NCBI RefSeq assembly: GCF_012395185.1
Contig: NZ_JAAZTU010000001.1
Location: 124,001-188,000, forward strand
Length of the DNA: 64,000 bases
Direction of reading: 5' to 3'
Source of the DNA: Vibrio aestuarianus
Lineage (GTDB): Bacteria > Pseudomonadota > Gammaproteobacteria > Enterobacterales > Vibrionaceae
Numbering within the stretch: the first letter of the stretch is position 1; each line of letters opens with the position of its first letter. Shown in pieces: positions 1-9,269 of the stretch. The notes under the pieces were generated by a model. The model worked only from the letters and a program-made list of their open reading frames with translations. It did not search any database and had not been told where the DNA came from. The position numbers and the translations under genes are program-made.

Positions 1-896
1 TCTATTGCTGCACGCCAAGTACGAGTAACTTGCTCGACATAAGCGGGGCTACGTTGGCGTCCTTCAATTTTTACTGAGGTCACATTGGCCGCAAATAGTT
101 CAGGAAGCAGTGACAATGTATTAAGGCTGGTTGGCTCTTCTAGAGCATGATAGCGTTTGTTTTCGCCATCAATTACAGCTTCAAATCGACCTTTGCACAG
201 CGTTGGGTAACCGGCATTTTCACCAGCAGCATATTTATCAATTAAAATCTCGTTTAAGCGAGATTCAAGCCCAGAATCGGTTTCTTGCCAGCGAACATAT
301 TTGGCAGGAGAGCAAGCGCCTACCGTATTGGGTGATTCTCCCGTCATGTACGAAGAGAGATAACAGCGCCCTTCAGACATAATGCACAAGCTACCAAAAG
401 CAAACACTTCAAGCTCGACATCGGAAGTGATATTACGTGAAAGCTGTTTGACTTGGTGGATAGACAACACTCGTGGCAGGACCACGCGTTTAATGTTGAA
501 GTTTTGTTTATAGAAATCGACTGCAGCGACATTGGTCGCTGATGCTTGCACCGAAAGGTGTAGCTCAAGGTCTGGATATTTTTTTGCGGCGTAATCGAGC
601 ACTGCAATATCTGCGACGATCAAAGCATCAATGCCTAAGTCTGCCGCATTATCGACAGCGTTTGTCCAACGTTCAAATCCATTAGGATGAGCAAAGGTGT
701 TTAAAGCAACGTGAATTTTTTTCTTGCTGTCGTGAACGTATTGCACGGCTTTCTCTAATTTCTTGCCTGCGAAGTTTAAGCCTGCAAAGTGACGCGCATT
801 AGTGTCATCTCGAAAGCCGATGTACACTGCGTCAGCACCGCAATCAATCGCAGTTTTTAGCGCAGGTAGATTACCTGCAGGACATAAAAGTTCCAT
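1..896 (-). CDS. ubiU: UbiU, O2-independent ubiquinone hydroxylation protein (U32 peptidase family), 3' end cut by window
   Basis: UbiU forms a heterodimer with UbiV and, with UbiT, carries out oxygen-independent ring hydroxylation in ubiquinone synthesis. The translation starts MELLCPAGNLPALK and tracks E. coli YhbU/UbiU closely. Four cysteines at residues 171, 178, 195 and 234 (GSLC, EGRC, GAC and TLC contexts) match the known [4Fe-4S] ligands with a two-residue offset. About 298 codons are present; E. coli UbiU has 331, so roughly 33 C-terminal residues lie outside the window. ubiV would be expected just beyond the edge. ubiT lies 2.3 kb away on the other strand, separated from ubiU by rocS. 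Confidence 0.93.
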   Translation of the reverse strand, partial: MELLCPAGNLPALKTAIDCGADAVYIGFRDDTNARHFAGLNFAGKKLEKAVQYVHDSKKKIHVALNTFAHPNGFERWTNAVDNAADLGIDALIVADIAVLDYAAKKYPDLELHLSVQASATNVAAVDFYKQNFNIKRVVLPRVLSIHQVKQLSRNITSDVELEVFAFGSLCIMSEGRCYLSSYMTGESPNTVGACSPAKYVRWQETDSGLESRLNEILIDKYAAGENAGYPTLCKGRFEAVIDGENKRYHALEEPTSLNTLSLLPELFAANVTSVKIEGRQRSPAYVEQVTRTWRAAI

Positions 897-994
897 TGCT
901 CTGTAAGATATTTTGAGGAAAAGTGGCTGTATTTTATGAAGAATTATTAATGGCAAATTTGATGTAAGGCAGGTTTGCGGTGAATAAGTAAGAT

Positions 995-3046
995 TTACTT
1001 GGCGAGACTCGTGCGGTGGCGGCGGTTTTGTACAAATAACTCTTCGACTTCTTGCCTTGGTTGAGGGCGATAAAAATGAAATCCTTGAATTGAATTGCAG
1101 TTTAAGTTCGAGAGTAAAGTCGCTTGTTGTTGTGTTTCTACACCTTCTGCAACAACCGTGAGGTTTAATGATTTACCTAAATTAATGATATTTTCAATCA
1201 CCGTCACTTGTTTGGGTAAGGTATCAATATCGGTGATGAAAGCTCGGTCAATTTTAAGCTCATCAATTGGGAATCTAGCAAGGTAAGAGAGTGACGAGTA
1301 ACCAGTGCCAAAGTCATCAATCGAAAGCGAGAAACCAAGTTTTTTAATCGCATTTAGCATTTGCAGTGTGTGTTCACTGTCGCTCATGACTGCACTTTCG
1401 GTTAATTCGAAGGTAATACAGTTTGGATCCAACTCGGTGGTGCGCAGTAGCTTTTCCATGTAATCGATTAGCTTAGGATTACCAAATTGTTCAGGAGATA
1501 GGTTTATCGCCACACGCCCAGGCAAAATACCTTGTAGCTTCCAACGTTTAACGGTAGCAAAAACGTCACGCATCACAACGCGACCTAAGTGCTCAATTAA
1601 TCCCGCCTTTTCCGCGACTGGAATAAAGGCCCCAGGGCTAATATAGCCTTCAACAGGGTGTTTCCAGCGTACTAATGCCTCAGCACCATTAATGCTAAAG
1701 TCGCGTGCATTGACCTTAGGCTGATACCACACTTCAAGCCCGTTTTGCTGCAATGCTTTTTGCAGTTCAATTTCTAACCATAAGCGCATCCGCGCTTCTT
1801 TGTTCATTTGATCATTAAATTTAATTAAGCGATTACGGCCACGATCTTTAGCTTCATACATGGCGGTGTCGGCATTCTGGAGTAGCATTCGTGCATCGTT
1901 ACCATCACCTGGGTAGGTAACGCTACCAATAGAACAAGCGAGGCGCTTGCTGAAATGGTGAAGATCAAAAGGTTGATTAATTAGTGCAATAATACGTTCA
2001 GCAAGCATCTCTGCTGCGCGGTTATTTTCAGGCTCTGGCAGAATTAAACCGAATTCATCTCCACCGAGATGCCCAACAACCGCTTGTTGAGGCAGCAAGC
2101 GTTTAAGGCGCATCGAGACTTCTTTGATCACCTTATCACCGATATGGTGACCTAAAGAGTCATTGATATTTTTGAAGTTATCAATGTCGAGATAAAGCAT
2201 GACCAGCGATGTTTCATTTTGAATAAATTGCTCTAAACGTTTGGTAAATCCAAAGCGGTTATATAAACCAGTCAGTGAATCAATATGAATATCGGCTTGA
2301 GCGGTTGCAGATAGCTGTTTGGGTGAATCTTCAGCATCTTGGATCAACACCAATTGCGAGTTGTTACCTAACACAACGGTTTCACTGGCGTGTAATTGCA
2401 CTTGTCTTTCAAAACCACACCTAGGGCCAGTTAGACAGACTAGAGGTGCCTTTGCTATCAATGAACTCAGTTGTGAACTGAAAACGGTTTTAGCCTTGTC
2501 ATCAATAAACAGACTAGATAGGTCTTCACCGAGTAGTTCTGCGGTGCTTTCAAAGCCAAGTAGACGAGCGGAGGCTGGGTTTGCTGAGATAATGCAGTCG
2601 TTGTCGACCAATAATAGTCCGTCAGGAAGCAAACAGGTAAGTGTTGAAAATTTACTTTCAGATTCTTCTAGAGAGCGAATCAGTATCTGTTTTTCAGATG
2701 TGTCAATGGCATGAAAAACAATCTGTTTTACTTCCTTGTTAATCAATATAGGTGAGATAGAAAAATGCAAGCTAGTTTCTAAATCTACTTCGTGGAGAGT
2801 TAATTCCGTTTCTAGAGTTTCACCTTGAAATGCACGTTCATAATAGGGTTTGAGATGATGATAGAAATACTCACCGAGAATTTGGCAGTCATTCATCCCA
2901 ACCAATTCGGTTGAGCTCAGTCCAGCGATGTCGCAATAACGTTCGTTGACCATAACATAATTATGTTGGTCATCTAAGATCGCAAAAAAGAACGAGTTGT
3001 TCTCGGTTATTTTTGCAAACCAATGTTGTAAATGTTGCGAAGGCAT
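995..3046 (-). CDS. rocS: RocS-like PAS-PAS-GGDEF-EAL cyclic-di-GMP enzyme
   Basis: A cytoplasmic protein of about 683 residues with no membrane segment: two PAS-like domains (about 5-115 and 130-240), GGDEF (about 255-415) and EAL (about 430-675). The GGDEF motif is intact (HLGGDEFGLI) but I see no RxxD inhibitory site just upstream. The EAL half keeps EALVRW, INLSPEQF, ELTES, DDFGTGYSSL and EGVET, so phosphodiesterase activity is plausible. In Vibrio, RocS is reported to lower c-di-GMP and promote motility; its position between ubiU and ubiT matches V. cholerae as I remember it. The open frame extends upstream to a GTG at 3073, but neither start has a strong ribosome-binding site; the ATG was preferred because the PAS domain begins soon after it. 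Confidence 0.85.
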   Translation of the reverse strand: MPSQHLQHWFAKITENNSFFFAILDDQHNYVMVNERYCDIAGLSSTELVGMNDCQILGEYFYHHLKPYYERAFQGETLETELTLHEVDLETSLHFSISPILINKEVKQIVFHAIDTSEKQILIRSLEESESKFSTLTCLLPDGLLLVDNDCIISANPASARLLGFESTAELLGEDLSSLFIDDKAKTVFSSQLSSLIAKAPLVCLTGPRCGFERQVQLHASETVVLGNNSQLVLIQDAEDSPKQLSATAQADIHIDSLTGLYNRFGFTKRLEQFIQNETSLVMLYLDIDNFKNINDSLGHHIGDKVIKEVSMRLKRLLPQQAVVGHLGGDEFGLILPEPENNRAAEMLAERIIALINQPFDLHHFSKRLACSIGSVTYPGDGNDARMLLQNADTAMYEAKDRGRNRLIKFNDQMNKEARMRLWLEIELQKALQQNGLEVWYQPKVNARDFSINGAEALVRWKHPVEGYISPGAFIPVAEKAGLIEHLGRVVMRDVFATVKRWKLQGILPGRVAINLSPEQFGNPKLIDYMEKLLRTTELDPNCITFELTESAVMSDSEHTLQMLNAIKKLGFSLSIDDFGTGYSSLSYLARFPIDELKIDRAFITDIDTLPKQVTVIENIINLGKSLNLTVVAEGVETQQQATLLSNLNCNSIQGFHFYRPQPRQEVEELFVQNRRHRTSLAK

Positions 3047-3243
3047 CAAGGTACTACCAACTCTCCAGAGCACTTATATTCATGAGGATGTTACAACGTA
3101 AGTAACACATTAACTATAACTTTGATTGCAGCGATGGAAAAGGTTCACAAACAATGTACGTTTTTTGATGCATAACAGGAATCAGCACTATCACATCCAT
3201 TATGATTAGCCACTACTACATTACAAGGTAACGGATAAAGCGC

Positions 3244-3771
3244 GTGATTAACAAGATTCGTACTCAACTAGTTCAAAACGCCGCATCAATTTTGCGATCT
3301 CCACTCCACTTATTACCGCAAACTGTACAAAAAAAAGCCTTGCTAGAAGGGCTTGAAACCATATTCCATGAGGCCTTAGAGGATGGTGACTTTGATTTTC
3401 TTGAAGGAAAATGGCTAAAAGTTTCCATACGAGATTTGAATCTGAGTTGGTACATTAGTTATGAAATGCAGCGGCTTGTTGTGGCAGACAAAGCACAACA
3501 AGAAGACGTTAGCTTTAGCGGGAATTTGAATGATTTAGTTCTAATTGCGGGACGCAAAGAAGATCCTGACACGCTCTTTTTTCAGCGTCGTCTTTCGATT
3601 GAAGGTGATACCGAACTTGGTTTGGAAGTGAAAAATCTAATGGATAGCGTTGATTTAGATCTTTTGCCTAAATCGTTACAGATGTTAATAAATCAGCTAG
3701 CAGATTTTGTGTATAAAGGCGTACAATCGTCGGCGACACAAAATGAGGTAATCAATGCTTATTCGAACTGA
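3244..3771 (+). CDS. ubiT: UbiT, SCP2-domain ubiquinone biosynthesis accessory factor
   Basis: A protein of 175 residues with a GTG start, close in length to E. coli UbiT/YhbT (174). The central part (about 40-145) is a sterol-carrier-protein-2 fold (for example DGDFDFLEGKWLKVSI and LFFQRRLSIEGDTELG). UbiT is thought to bind ubiquinone intermediates for the O2-independent UbiUV pathway. The gene is followed by yhbS, whose ATG lies 17 nt inside the ubiT reading frame, so the two are translationally coupled. It diverges from rocS across a 200-bp gap. Confidence 0.9.
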   Translation: MINKIRTQLVQNAASILRSPLHLLPQTVQKKALLEGLETIFHEALEDGDFDFLEGKWLKVSIRDLNLSWYISYEMQRLVVADKAQQEDVSFSGNLNDLVLIAGRKEDPDTLFFQRRLSIEGDTELGLEVKNLMDSVDLDLLPKSLQMLINQLADFVYKGVQSSATQNEVINAYSN

Positions 3772-4258
3772 AGCCCCTGCAGACATCTTAGCAATCGACC
3801 GTTTATTGAAGTCTGCATTTGAAACCGATGCTGAAGCCAAGCTCGTGATGTCATTAAGAGAAAATAGTCACCTGACGTTAGCGCTTGTTGCGTGTGATGA
3901 TGAAGGCGAAGTTGTCGGTTACGCAATGTTTAGCCCGGTATTCCTCAATGGTGAAGACTTAAATTGGCAAGGGCTTGCACCGTTAGCGGTCAAAAAAGAG
4001 TGGCGCAGACAAGGCATCGCAGCGCAATTAGTCACTGAAGGGCTGATCTCTTTAGCTGAATTTGGTTATCCTGCTTGTGTGGTGCTTGGCAATCCAGAGT
4101 ACTACCAACGGTTTGCTTTTGAAGATGCAGCGCAACTGGAGTTTCATTGCGCTTGGGACGTACCCGCTGGCGCTTTCCGTATTGCAGAGTTAGCTGATGG
4201 AGAATTGTCTGGACGCTCTGGTTTGATTGAGTACTGCTCAGAGTTCTCTGAACTGTAA
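3755..4258 (+). CDS. yhbS: YhbS-like GNAT-family N-acetyltransferase
   Basis: A GNAT acetyltransferase of 167 residues. The acetyl-CoA-binding region reads GLAPLAVKKEWRRQGIAAQLV (motif A, Q/RxxGxA type), followed by a C-terminal portion with VLGNPEYYQRFAFEDA typical of the YhbS group. The start overlaps ubiT by 17 nt and has a GAGG ribosome-binding site within the ubiT coding region. The substrate is not known from sequence. The ubiT-yhbS pairing is shared with E. coli yhbT-yhbS. Confidence 0.85.
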   Translation: MLIRTEAPADILAIDRLLKSAFETDAEAKLVMSLRENSHLTLALVACDDEGEVVGYAMFSPVFLNGEDLNWQGLAPLAVKKEWRRQGIAAQLVTEGLISLAEFGYPACVVLGNPEYYQRFAFEDAAQLEFHCAWDVPAGAFRIAELADGELSGRSGLIEYCSEFSEL

Positions 4259-4279
4259 TTGTCTCACTACATTATTGTG

Positions 4280-4310
4280 AATTGGGAGCCAATGTGCTCC
4301 CAATTTTTAT
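4280..4310 (+). terminator. Rho-independent terminator after ubiT-yhbS
   Basis: A perfect 10-bp stem AATTGGGAGC / GCTCCCAATT with a 6-nt loop, followed by TTTAT, 21 nt after the yhbS stop. Confidence 0.85.
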
Positions 4311-4417
4311 AGCGCTAAGCGTAGTTGATTCTCTTATTAGCCAAGATAAAGCGATTAACAGTTTCTGTATCGGCACTGATTTGCTAGCATTACGGCGTTC
4401 AATAAGGTCATAAACAG

Positions 4418-4819
4418 ATGTCAAATCACGAATATCAATATTTACAAGAAATGGGCATTCAGTATTGGGAGTTAGTGCATCCTGAGCGTTTATTAGGGGT
4501 GTCGTTACCTACGATTGATTTGCCAGACTCTTGTCGGTTACTACTGGTTTCACCCAACTGCCCACAGCAAAGCAGCGCACTGTTATTTTCTCGTGTGCTG
4601 AAAAGTATCGGGATTGAGCTTAATGATGCGCGTCATCTTGAACCTCAGCATATTGAACAATTAAGTGGTTCGTTTCCCGAATGGGTTTGGTTTGCAGGCT
4701 GTGAGCCAGCAAACTGCGAATTGTCAGCTAAGGTTTTAGTCTCGCCAGATCTTGGCGATATTGATGGCAATAACGAACATCGCCGCGCTTTGTGGCAACA
4801 AATTTGTTCTTATGAGTAA
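4418..4819 (+). CDS. holD: DNA polymerase III psi subunit
   Basis: A 133-residue protein matching HolD: the N-terminal stretch QYLQEMGIQYWELVHPERL corresponds to the chi-binding/clamp-loader-contacting arm of psi, and the C-terminus ends RALWQQICSYE, close to E. coli HolD ALWQQICTYE. Psi links the clamp loader to chi and single-strand-binding protein at the replication fork. As in E. coli, rimI follows immediately and is probably translationally coupled. HolD is poorly conserved in the middle, so identification rests on both ends and on the holD-rimI pairing. Confidence 0.9.
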   Translation: MSNHEYQYLQEMGIQYWELVHPERLLGVSLPTIDLPDSCRLLLVSPNCPQQSSALLFSRVLKSIGIELNDARHLEPQHIEQLSGSFPEWVWFAGCEPANCELSAKVLVSPDLGDIDGNNEHRRALWQQICSYE

Positions 4820-4826
4820 TACATTG

Positions 4827-5273
4827 ATGAATATTGATATTGTTCCATTATCTCTGCCTTATCTTGATGCTGTTTGGCGTATTGAGCAGAAAGCACACAG
4901 TCACCCTTGGGCTGAGTCCTTAGTGCGTGATCTCACTAACCGTGGCGCTTGTCATTATGTGATGCTGAAAGATGAAGAGGTTGTGGGTTATTTTTACGCT
5001 CAGAATATTGTTGGAGAAGTGACGTTATTGAACATAGCGGTTGATCCCAAGTGGCAAGGCAAGGGCTATGGTAAAATGCTCACCGAGTTTTTCTTAGCAA
5101 TGTGTGAGAAAGCAAAAGCTGAAAGCGCATGGCTTGAGGTACGTGAAAGCAATGTCCGCGCTTATTCTTTGTATGAGTCATTAGGGTTTAATGAACTGGA
5201 TCGCCGAGTGAATTACTACCCAACCGACAAAGGTTCAGAGGACGCGATTATCATGAGTTACTATTTTTTGTAA
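4827..5273 (+). CDS. rimI: Ribosomal protein bS18-alanine N-acetyltransferase
   Basis: A GNAT enzyme that acetylates the N-terminal alanine of ribosomal protein bS18. Signatures: IEQKAHSHPW near the N-terminus, acetyl-CoA motif NIAVDPKWQGKGYGKML, and the RimI C-terminal stretch SLGFNELDRRVNYYP followed by EDAIIM. The start was placed at the ATG that aligns with E. coli RimI and has GAG about 10 nt upstream; another ATG at 4812 overlaps the holD stop and cannot be excluded. The 3' end overlaps the convergent GGDEF-EAL gene by 13 nt. Confidence 0.9.
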   Translation: MNIDIVPLSLPYLDAVWRIEQKAHSHPWAESLVRDLTNRGACHYVMLKDEEVVGYFYAQNIVGEVTLLNIAVDPKWQGKGYGKMLTEFFLAMCEKAKAESAWLEVRESNVRAYSLYESLGFNELDRRVNYYPTDKGSEDAIIMSYYFL

Positions 5274-7330
5274 GCACATGAATGGTCGTGAATGTTATCT
5301 GGGATGTTTGTCTCAATATGATAACAAGCAGTCTCAAAACGTTTCACTATCTCGCTTGCCGGTAATGGTTTATCGAACAAATAGCCTTGAAATTGAGTGC
5401 ATCCAAGCTGCTTGAGCGCATAAAGCTCTTCACCATCTTCGACCCCTTCGGCAATCACCTCTAAATTCAGGCGTCGAGCAATCATCAAAATTGTATCAAC
5501 AATCGCTTGATCGCTTTCGTCTAAATGCAGCTGTGTGACAAACGAACGATCGATTTTTAGCACATCAACAGACAGTAGCTTTAGGTAGCGCAATGATGAA
5601 TAGCCCGTGCCAAAATCATCAATCGAAATACTTAAGTTGCTCTCTTTTAGTTGAACCATTTTTTGGATGGCGCTTTCAACATTCTCAAGCAATAAACCTT
5701 CTGTAATTTCTAATTCGATATGTTCACCGGTTATTCCTGCATGTTGTAGCGCTTGATCTATGTGCTCAACGAATGAGTCTTGAGAAAATTGGAGTGGGCT
5801 GATGTTGATCGCAAGGCGACGAAAATGTGCAGGCAATACGCCTTGCTTTTTCCATGCGGCGTACTGGTAACATGCCTGTTCAATGATCCATTGACCAATC
5901 GGAATGATTTGCCCTGTTTCTTCTGCGATGGGCATGAACACGCCAGGAGGTAGAACGCCTTTCGTTGGGTGATTCCAACGAATTAATGCTTCGACTCCAA
6001 TAATGTTATGCTTTTCATCTACCTGAGGTTGGTAGTAAAGTTCAAGCTGCTGCATGTTTAATGCTTCGTGCAGCCCTTTTTCTATTTCTAAGAACGACTC
6101 AACCTGAGCCTGCATTTCTGGCTCATAAAATATGTATTTATTGCGCCCGTTTACTTTGGCTCGGTATAGCGCAGTATCGGCTTGTCTGAGCACGTCGATA
6201 TTTGTTTTGCCAACCGAAGGGAAAATAGAAATGCCTACGCTGACGGTACAATACAGTTGGTGCTCATCAATGGAATATGGGTTTGAAACTAAAGCCAACA
6301 GTTGCTGTGCCAGTACTTCGGCCTGGCTTCTGTTTAAATTGGGTATCAATATCGCAAATTCGTCGCCACCGATCCTTGCGGCTAAATGGCTACTTTTAAG
6401 CCATGCATCCATCCGCATCGCGATGGCTTTTATCAGCTTATCGCCAATAGTGTGACCTAATGAATCATTAATAGTTTTGAAGCGATCTAGATCGAGATAA
6501 AACAAAACGCCAGAGGTTTTAGTTTGAATACTTTCGTCAATGGCTTTGGTTAGCATTTGCAATAACAAGCTACGGTTAGCAAGCCCGGTTAAGGTATCGT
6601 AATAGGCTAATTGATTGAGTTTGGCATCAGCAATTTCTCTTTCCTTCCAGAGTAAATGAAAAGTAGAGGCAAGCTCACTGAGCTCATTATTCTGCTTTTG
6701 TAGCGGTGGTACATTGGCACGTTCATTATCTTGTAATGAGCGCACCCAAGAGGTGAGCGTCGTTAAAGGTCTTGATAATTTATAGTAAAAGAAAAACAGT
6801 AAAATAGAGGTTAGAAGTACGTTTCTAAATAGGTCAAACAGCAATACACGAGTAGTTTTAGCAATAAAACTTTCAGCGATTGAAGAACCGTTAACCGAAA
6901 AGCTTAATCTTCCCACCACCACATCAGAGCTCGGCTGATGTAAGTCTGTTTTGAAAACAGGAATCTCTGGCGTCAAGTAATTGGATAGCAGTTGCATGAA
7001 GGTGGTCTGAGGGTTTACCTCTCTGGTTTTACTGGCAAGCGTATCACCAAAATCATCAATAATTTCGACATGATAAATAGCGCTATCGACCATTAAGCTT
7101 GAAGCGACTTGCTCAGCGAGCATATTGTTTAAATGGTAAGCTGCTTGGCTTGCGTTAGCGTAGTTTTGTAATAGCTTAAAACGATAATGGTCTTCAATTC
7201 TGGTCTGTTCTTGGTGCAGATCAACCAAAATATGATACAAACTAAACCCTATCCCAAGGATCACAGAAACTAGGAACACGGTTTTGGCTTGTTTAAACGC
7301 TAGTGAATTTCGTTGTTTGGTTATTCGCAT
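5261..7330 (-). CDS. Membrane-anchored GGDEF-EAL protein with periplasmic sensor region and HAMP
   Basis: 689 residues. TM1 is about 15-37 and TM2 about 163-185; between them lies a periplasmic region of about 125 residues that I do not recognise. A HAMP-like linker (SRPLTTLTSWVRSL, about 185-240) leads to GGDEF (about 245-405, intact ARIGGDEFAIL) and EAL (about 415-670). EAL hallmarks are intact: EALIRW, INISPLQF, EITEG, DDFGTGYSSL and AEGVED. No RxxD inhibitory site is visible before GGDEF. It may act as phosphodiesterase, cyclase or both; sequence alone does not decide. It sits tail-to-tail with rimI (13-nt overlap), so each gene lacks room for a separate terminator. Confidence 0.88.
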   Translation of the reverse strand: MRITKQRNSLAFKQAKTVFLVSVILGIGFSLYHILVDLHQEQTRIEDHYRFKLLQNYANASQAAYHLNNMLAEQVASSLMVDSAIYHVEIIDDFGDTLASKTREVNPQTTFMQLLSNYLTPEIPVFKTDLHQPSSDVVVGRLSFSVNGSSIAESFIAKTTRVLLFDLFRNVLLTSILLFFFYYKLSRPLTTLTSWVRSLQDNERANVPPLQKQNNELSELASTFHLLWKEREIADAKLNQLAYYDTLTGLANRSLLLQMLTKAIDESIQTKTSGVLFYLDLDRFKTINDSLGHTIGDKLIKAIAMRMDAWLKSSHLAARIGGDEFAILIPNLNRSQAEVLAQQLLALVSNPYSIDEHQLYCTVSVGISIFPSVGKTNIDVLRQADTALYRAKVNGRNKYIFYEPEMQAQVESFLEIEKGLHEALNMQQLELYYQPQVDEKHNIIGVEALIRWNHPTKGVLPPGVFMPIAEETGQIIPIGQWIIEQACYQYAAWKKQGVLPAHFRRLAINISPLQFSQDSFVEHIDQALQHAGITGEHIELEITEGLLLENVESAIQKMVQLKESNLSISIDDFGTGYSSLRYLKLLSVDVLKIDRSFVTQLHLDESDQAIVDTILMIARRLNLEVIAEGVEDGEELYALKQLGCTQFQGYLFDKPLPASEIVKRFETACYHIETNIPDNIHDHSCAYKK

Positions 7331-7573
7331 AATGCCCGCTTATCCCTTCTACCTTGTTAAGTTATAGCTCATATTTCTTGATAACTTAATTTGAATGAGC
7401 AAAGTAGTGAGTTTCTTTTCACCTTTAATTGAGCTTGTAAGCGGTAAGTACTGAGACGGAAGTTGCTCCTAGATCAAATATAGGGGAGAATACCGCGCAA
7501 AATTGAATCGAATCGCTGATGAGCAAAAGCACTTCTGCTTCCTTTAATACAGCACATTGAGAAGACCTGTTTC

Positions 7574-9163
7574 ATGTCAAATACTCCTTTTTTAAGTGAA
7601 GTTTCTAAACGCAGAACCTTTGCTATTATTTCTCACCCGGATGCGGGTAAAACCACCATTACCGAAAAAGTACTTTTATTCGGAAATGCCATTCAGAAAG
7701 CTGGAACAGTAAAAGGCCGTGGCTCTAACCAGCATGCCAAATCAGACTGGATGGAGATGGAAAAAGAACGTGGTATCTCGGTGACAACATCGGTGATGCA
7801 GTTTCCTTATCACCAGTGCTTGGTTAACCTACTTGATACTCCGGGGCACGAAGACTTCTCTGAAGATACCTACCGTACGCTCACTGCTGTCGACTCTTGT
7901 TTGATGGTGATTGATGCCGCTAAAGGTGTCGAAGATCGTACACGTAAACTGATGGAAGTAACGCGTCTGCGTGATACGCCTATTGTGACCTTCATGAACA
8001 AATTGGACCGTGATATTCGCGACCCAATGGAATTGCTTGATGAAGTTGAAAACGAGCTCAATATCGCCTGTGCACCTGTTTCATGGCCTATCGGTTGTGG
8101 TAAAGAGTTCAAAGGCGTGTATCACATTCATCGTGATGAAACGATTTTATATGCAACAGGCCAAGGCCATACCATTCAAGAAGAGCGTATTGTTAAAGGG
8201 TTAGATAACCCTGAGCTAGATACAGCTGTCGGCGAAGAGCTAGCGTCACAATTGCGTGATGAGCTGGAACTTGTGCTTGGAGCTTCACACGAATTTGATC
8301 GTGAGCTGTTCTTGAAGGGGGAGTTAACGCCAGTTTTCTTTGGTACTGCTTTAGGTAACTTTGGTGTCGATCACGTGCTTGATGGATTGACTGACTGGGC
8401 TCCGGCACCCATGCCGCGTCAAGCCAATGAACGTATTGTGGAAGCAACTGAAGAGAAATTTTCTGGTTTCGTATTTAAGATCCAGGCAAACATGGATCCA
8501 AAACACCGTGACCGTATTGCTTTTATGCGCATCGTGTCGGGCACTTATAGCCAAGGCATGAAAATGAACCACGTGCGTAGCGGCAAGCAAGTGAGCATTT
8601 CTGATGCTGTTACGTTTATGGCGGGTGATCGCTCTCGTGCTGATCATGCGTATGCTGGTGATATTATCGGTTTACACAACCATGGTACGATTCAGATTGG
8701 TGATACTTTTACTCAAGGTGAATCACTGAAGTTCTCTGGTATTCCCAACTTTGCCCCAGAACTTTTCCGTCGCATTCGTCTGCGCGATCCTCTGAAACAA
8801 AAGCAATTGCTTAAAGGGTTAGTACAGTTATCTGAAGAGGGGGCTGTACAAGTTTTCCGTCCGCTACAAAACAACGACTTAATTGTTGGTGCGGTTGGTG
8901 TGCTGCAGTTTGATGTGGTGGTTTCTCGCTTGAAATCAGAATACAACGTTGAAGCGATTTACGAAGGTGTCAATGTAGCGACAGCACGTTGGATTGAATG
9001 CGCCGATGAGAAAAAACTCGAAGAGTTTAAGCGTAAAAATCAAAGTAATATTGCCCTCGATGGTGGTGATAACCTTGCGTATGTTGCGCCAACGATGGTC
9101 AACTTGAACTTAGCGAAAGAGCGTTTCCCTGAGATAGATTTCCGCGCGACTCGCGAACACTAA
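7574..9163 (+). CDS. prfC: Peptide chain release factor 3
   Basis: A translational GTPase of 529 residues that recycles RF1/RF2 from the ribosome. G-domain motifs: SHPDAGKTT (G1, about 19-27), DTPGHEDFS (G3) and NKLDRD (G4). The protein has the full length of E. coli RF3 (529). The C-terminal segment after the second domain ([30 protein letters not shown]) is RF3-typical and separates it from EF-G. It is monocistronic, ending at a strong bidirectional terminator shared with srmB. Confidence 0.97.
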   Translation: MSNTPFLSEVSKRRTFAIISHPDAGKTTITEKVLLFGNAIQKAGTVKGRGSNQHAKSDWMEMEKERGISVTTSVMQFPYHQCLVNLLDTPGHEDFSEDTYRTLTAVDSCLMVIDAAKGVEDRTRKLMEVTRLRDTPIVTFMNKLDRDIRDPMELLDEVENELNIACAPVSWPIGCGKEFKGVYHIHRDETILYATGQGHTIQEERIVKGLDNPELDTAVGEELASQLRDELELVLGASHEFDRELFLKGELTPVFFGTALGNFGVDHVLDGLTDWAPAPMPRQANERIVEATEEKFSGFVFKIQANMDPKHRDRIAFMRIVSGTYSQGMKMNHVRSGKQVSISDAVTFMAGDRSRADHAYAGDIIGLHNHGTIQIGDTFTQGESLKFSGIPNFAPELFRRIRLRDPLKQKQLLKGLVQLSEEGAVQVFRPLQNNDLIVGAVGVLQFDVVVSRLKSEYNVEAIYEGVNVATARWIECADEKKLEEFKRKNQSNIALDGGDNLAYVAPTMVNLNLAKERFPEIDFRATREH

Positions 9164-9212
9164 TTCGTACTTTTCTGGTGGAAGTCATTTTCACTTAAAA
9201 AGTGGAAATAGA

Positions 9213-9245
9213 AAAAATGCCGATGTGAAAACATCGGCATTTTTG
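9213..9245. terminator. Bidirectional terminator between prfC and srmB
   Basis: A perfect 10-bp stem ATGCCGATGT / ACATCGGCAT closed by a GAAA tetraloop, with A-tract before and T-tract after, so it can terminate the convergent prfC and srmB transcripts. Confidence 0.93.
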
Positions 9246-9269
9246 ATCAGTCAGTTTTACAAACGAAGA

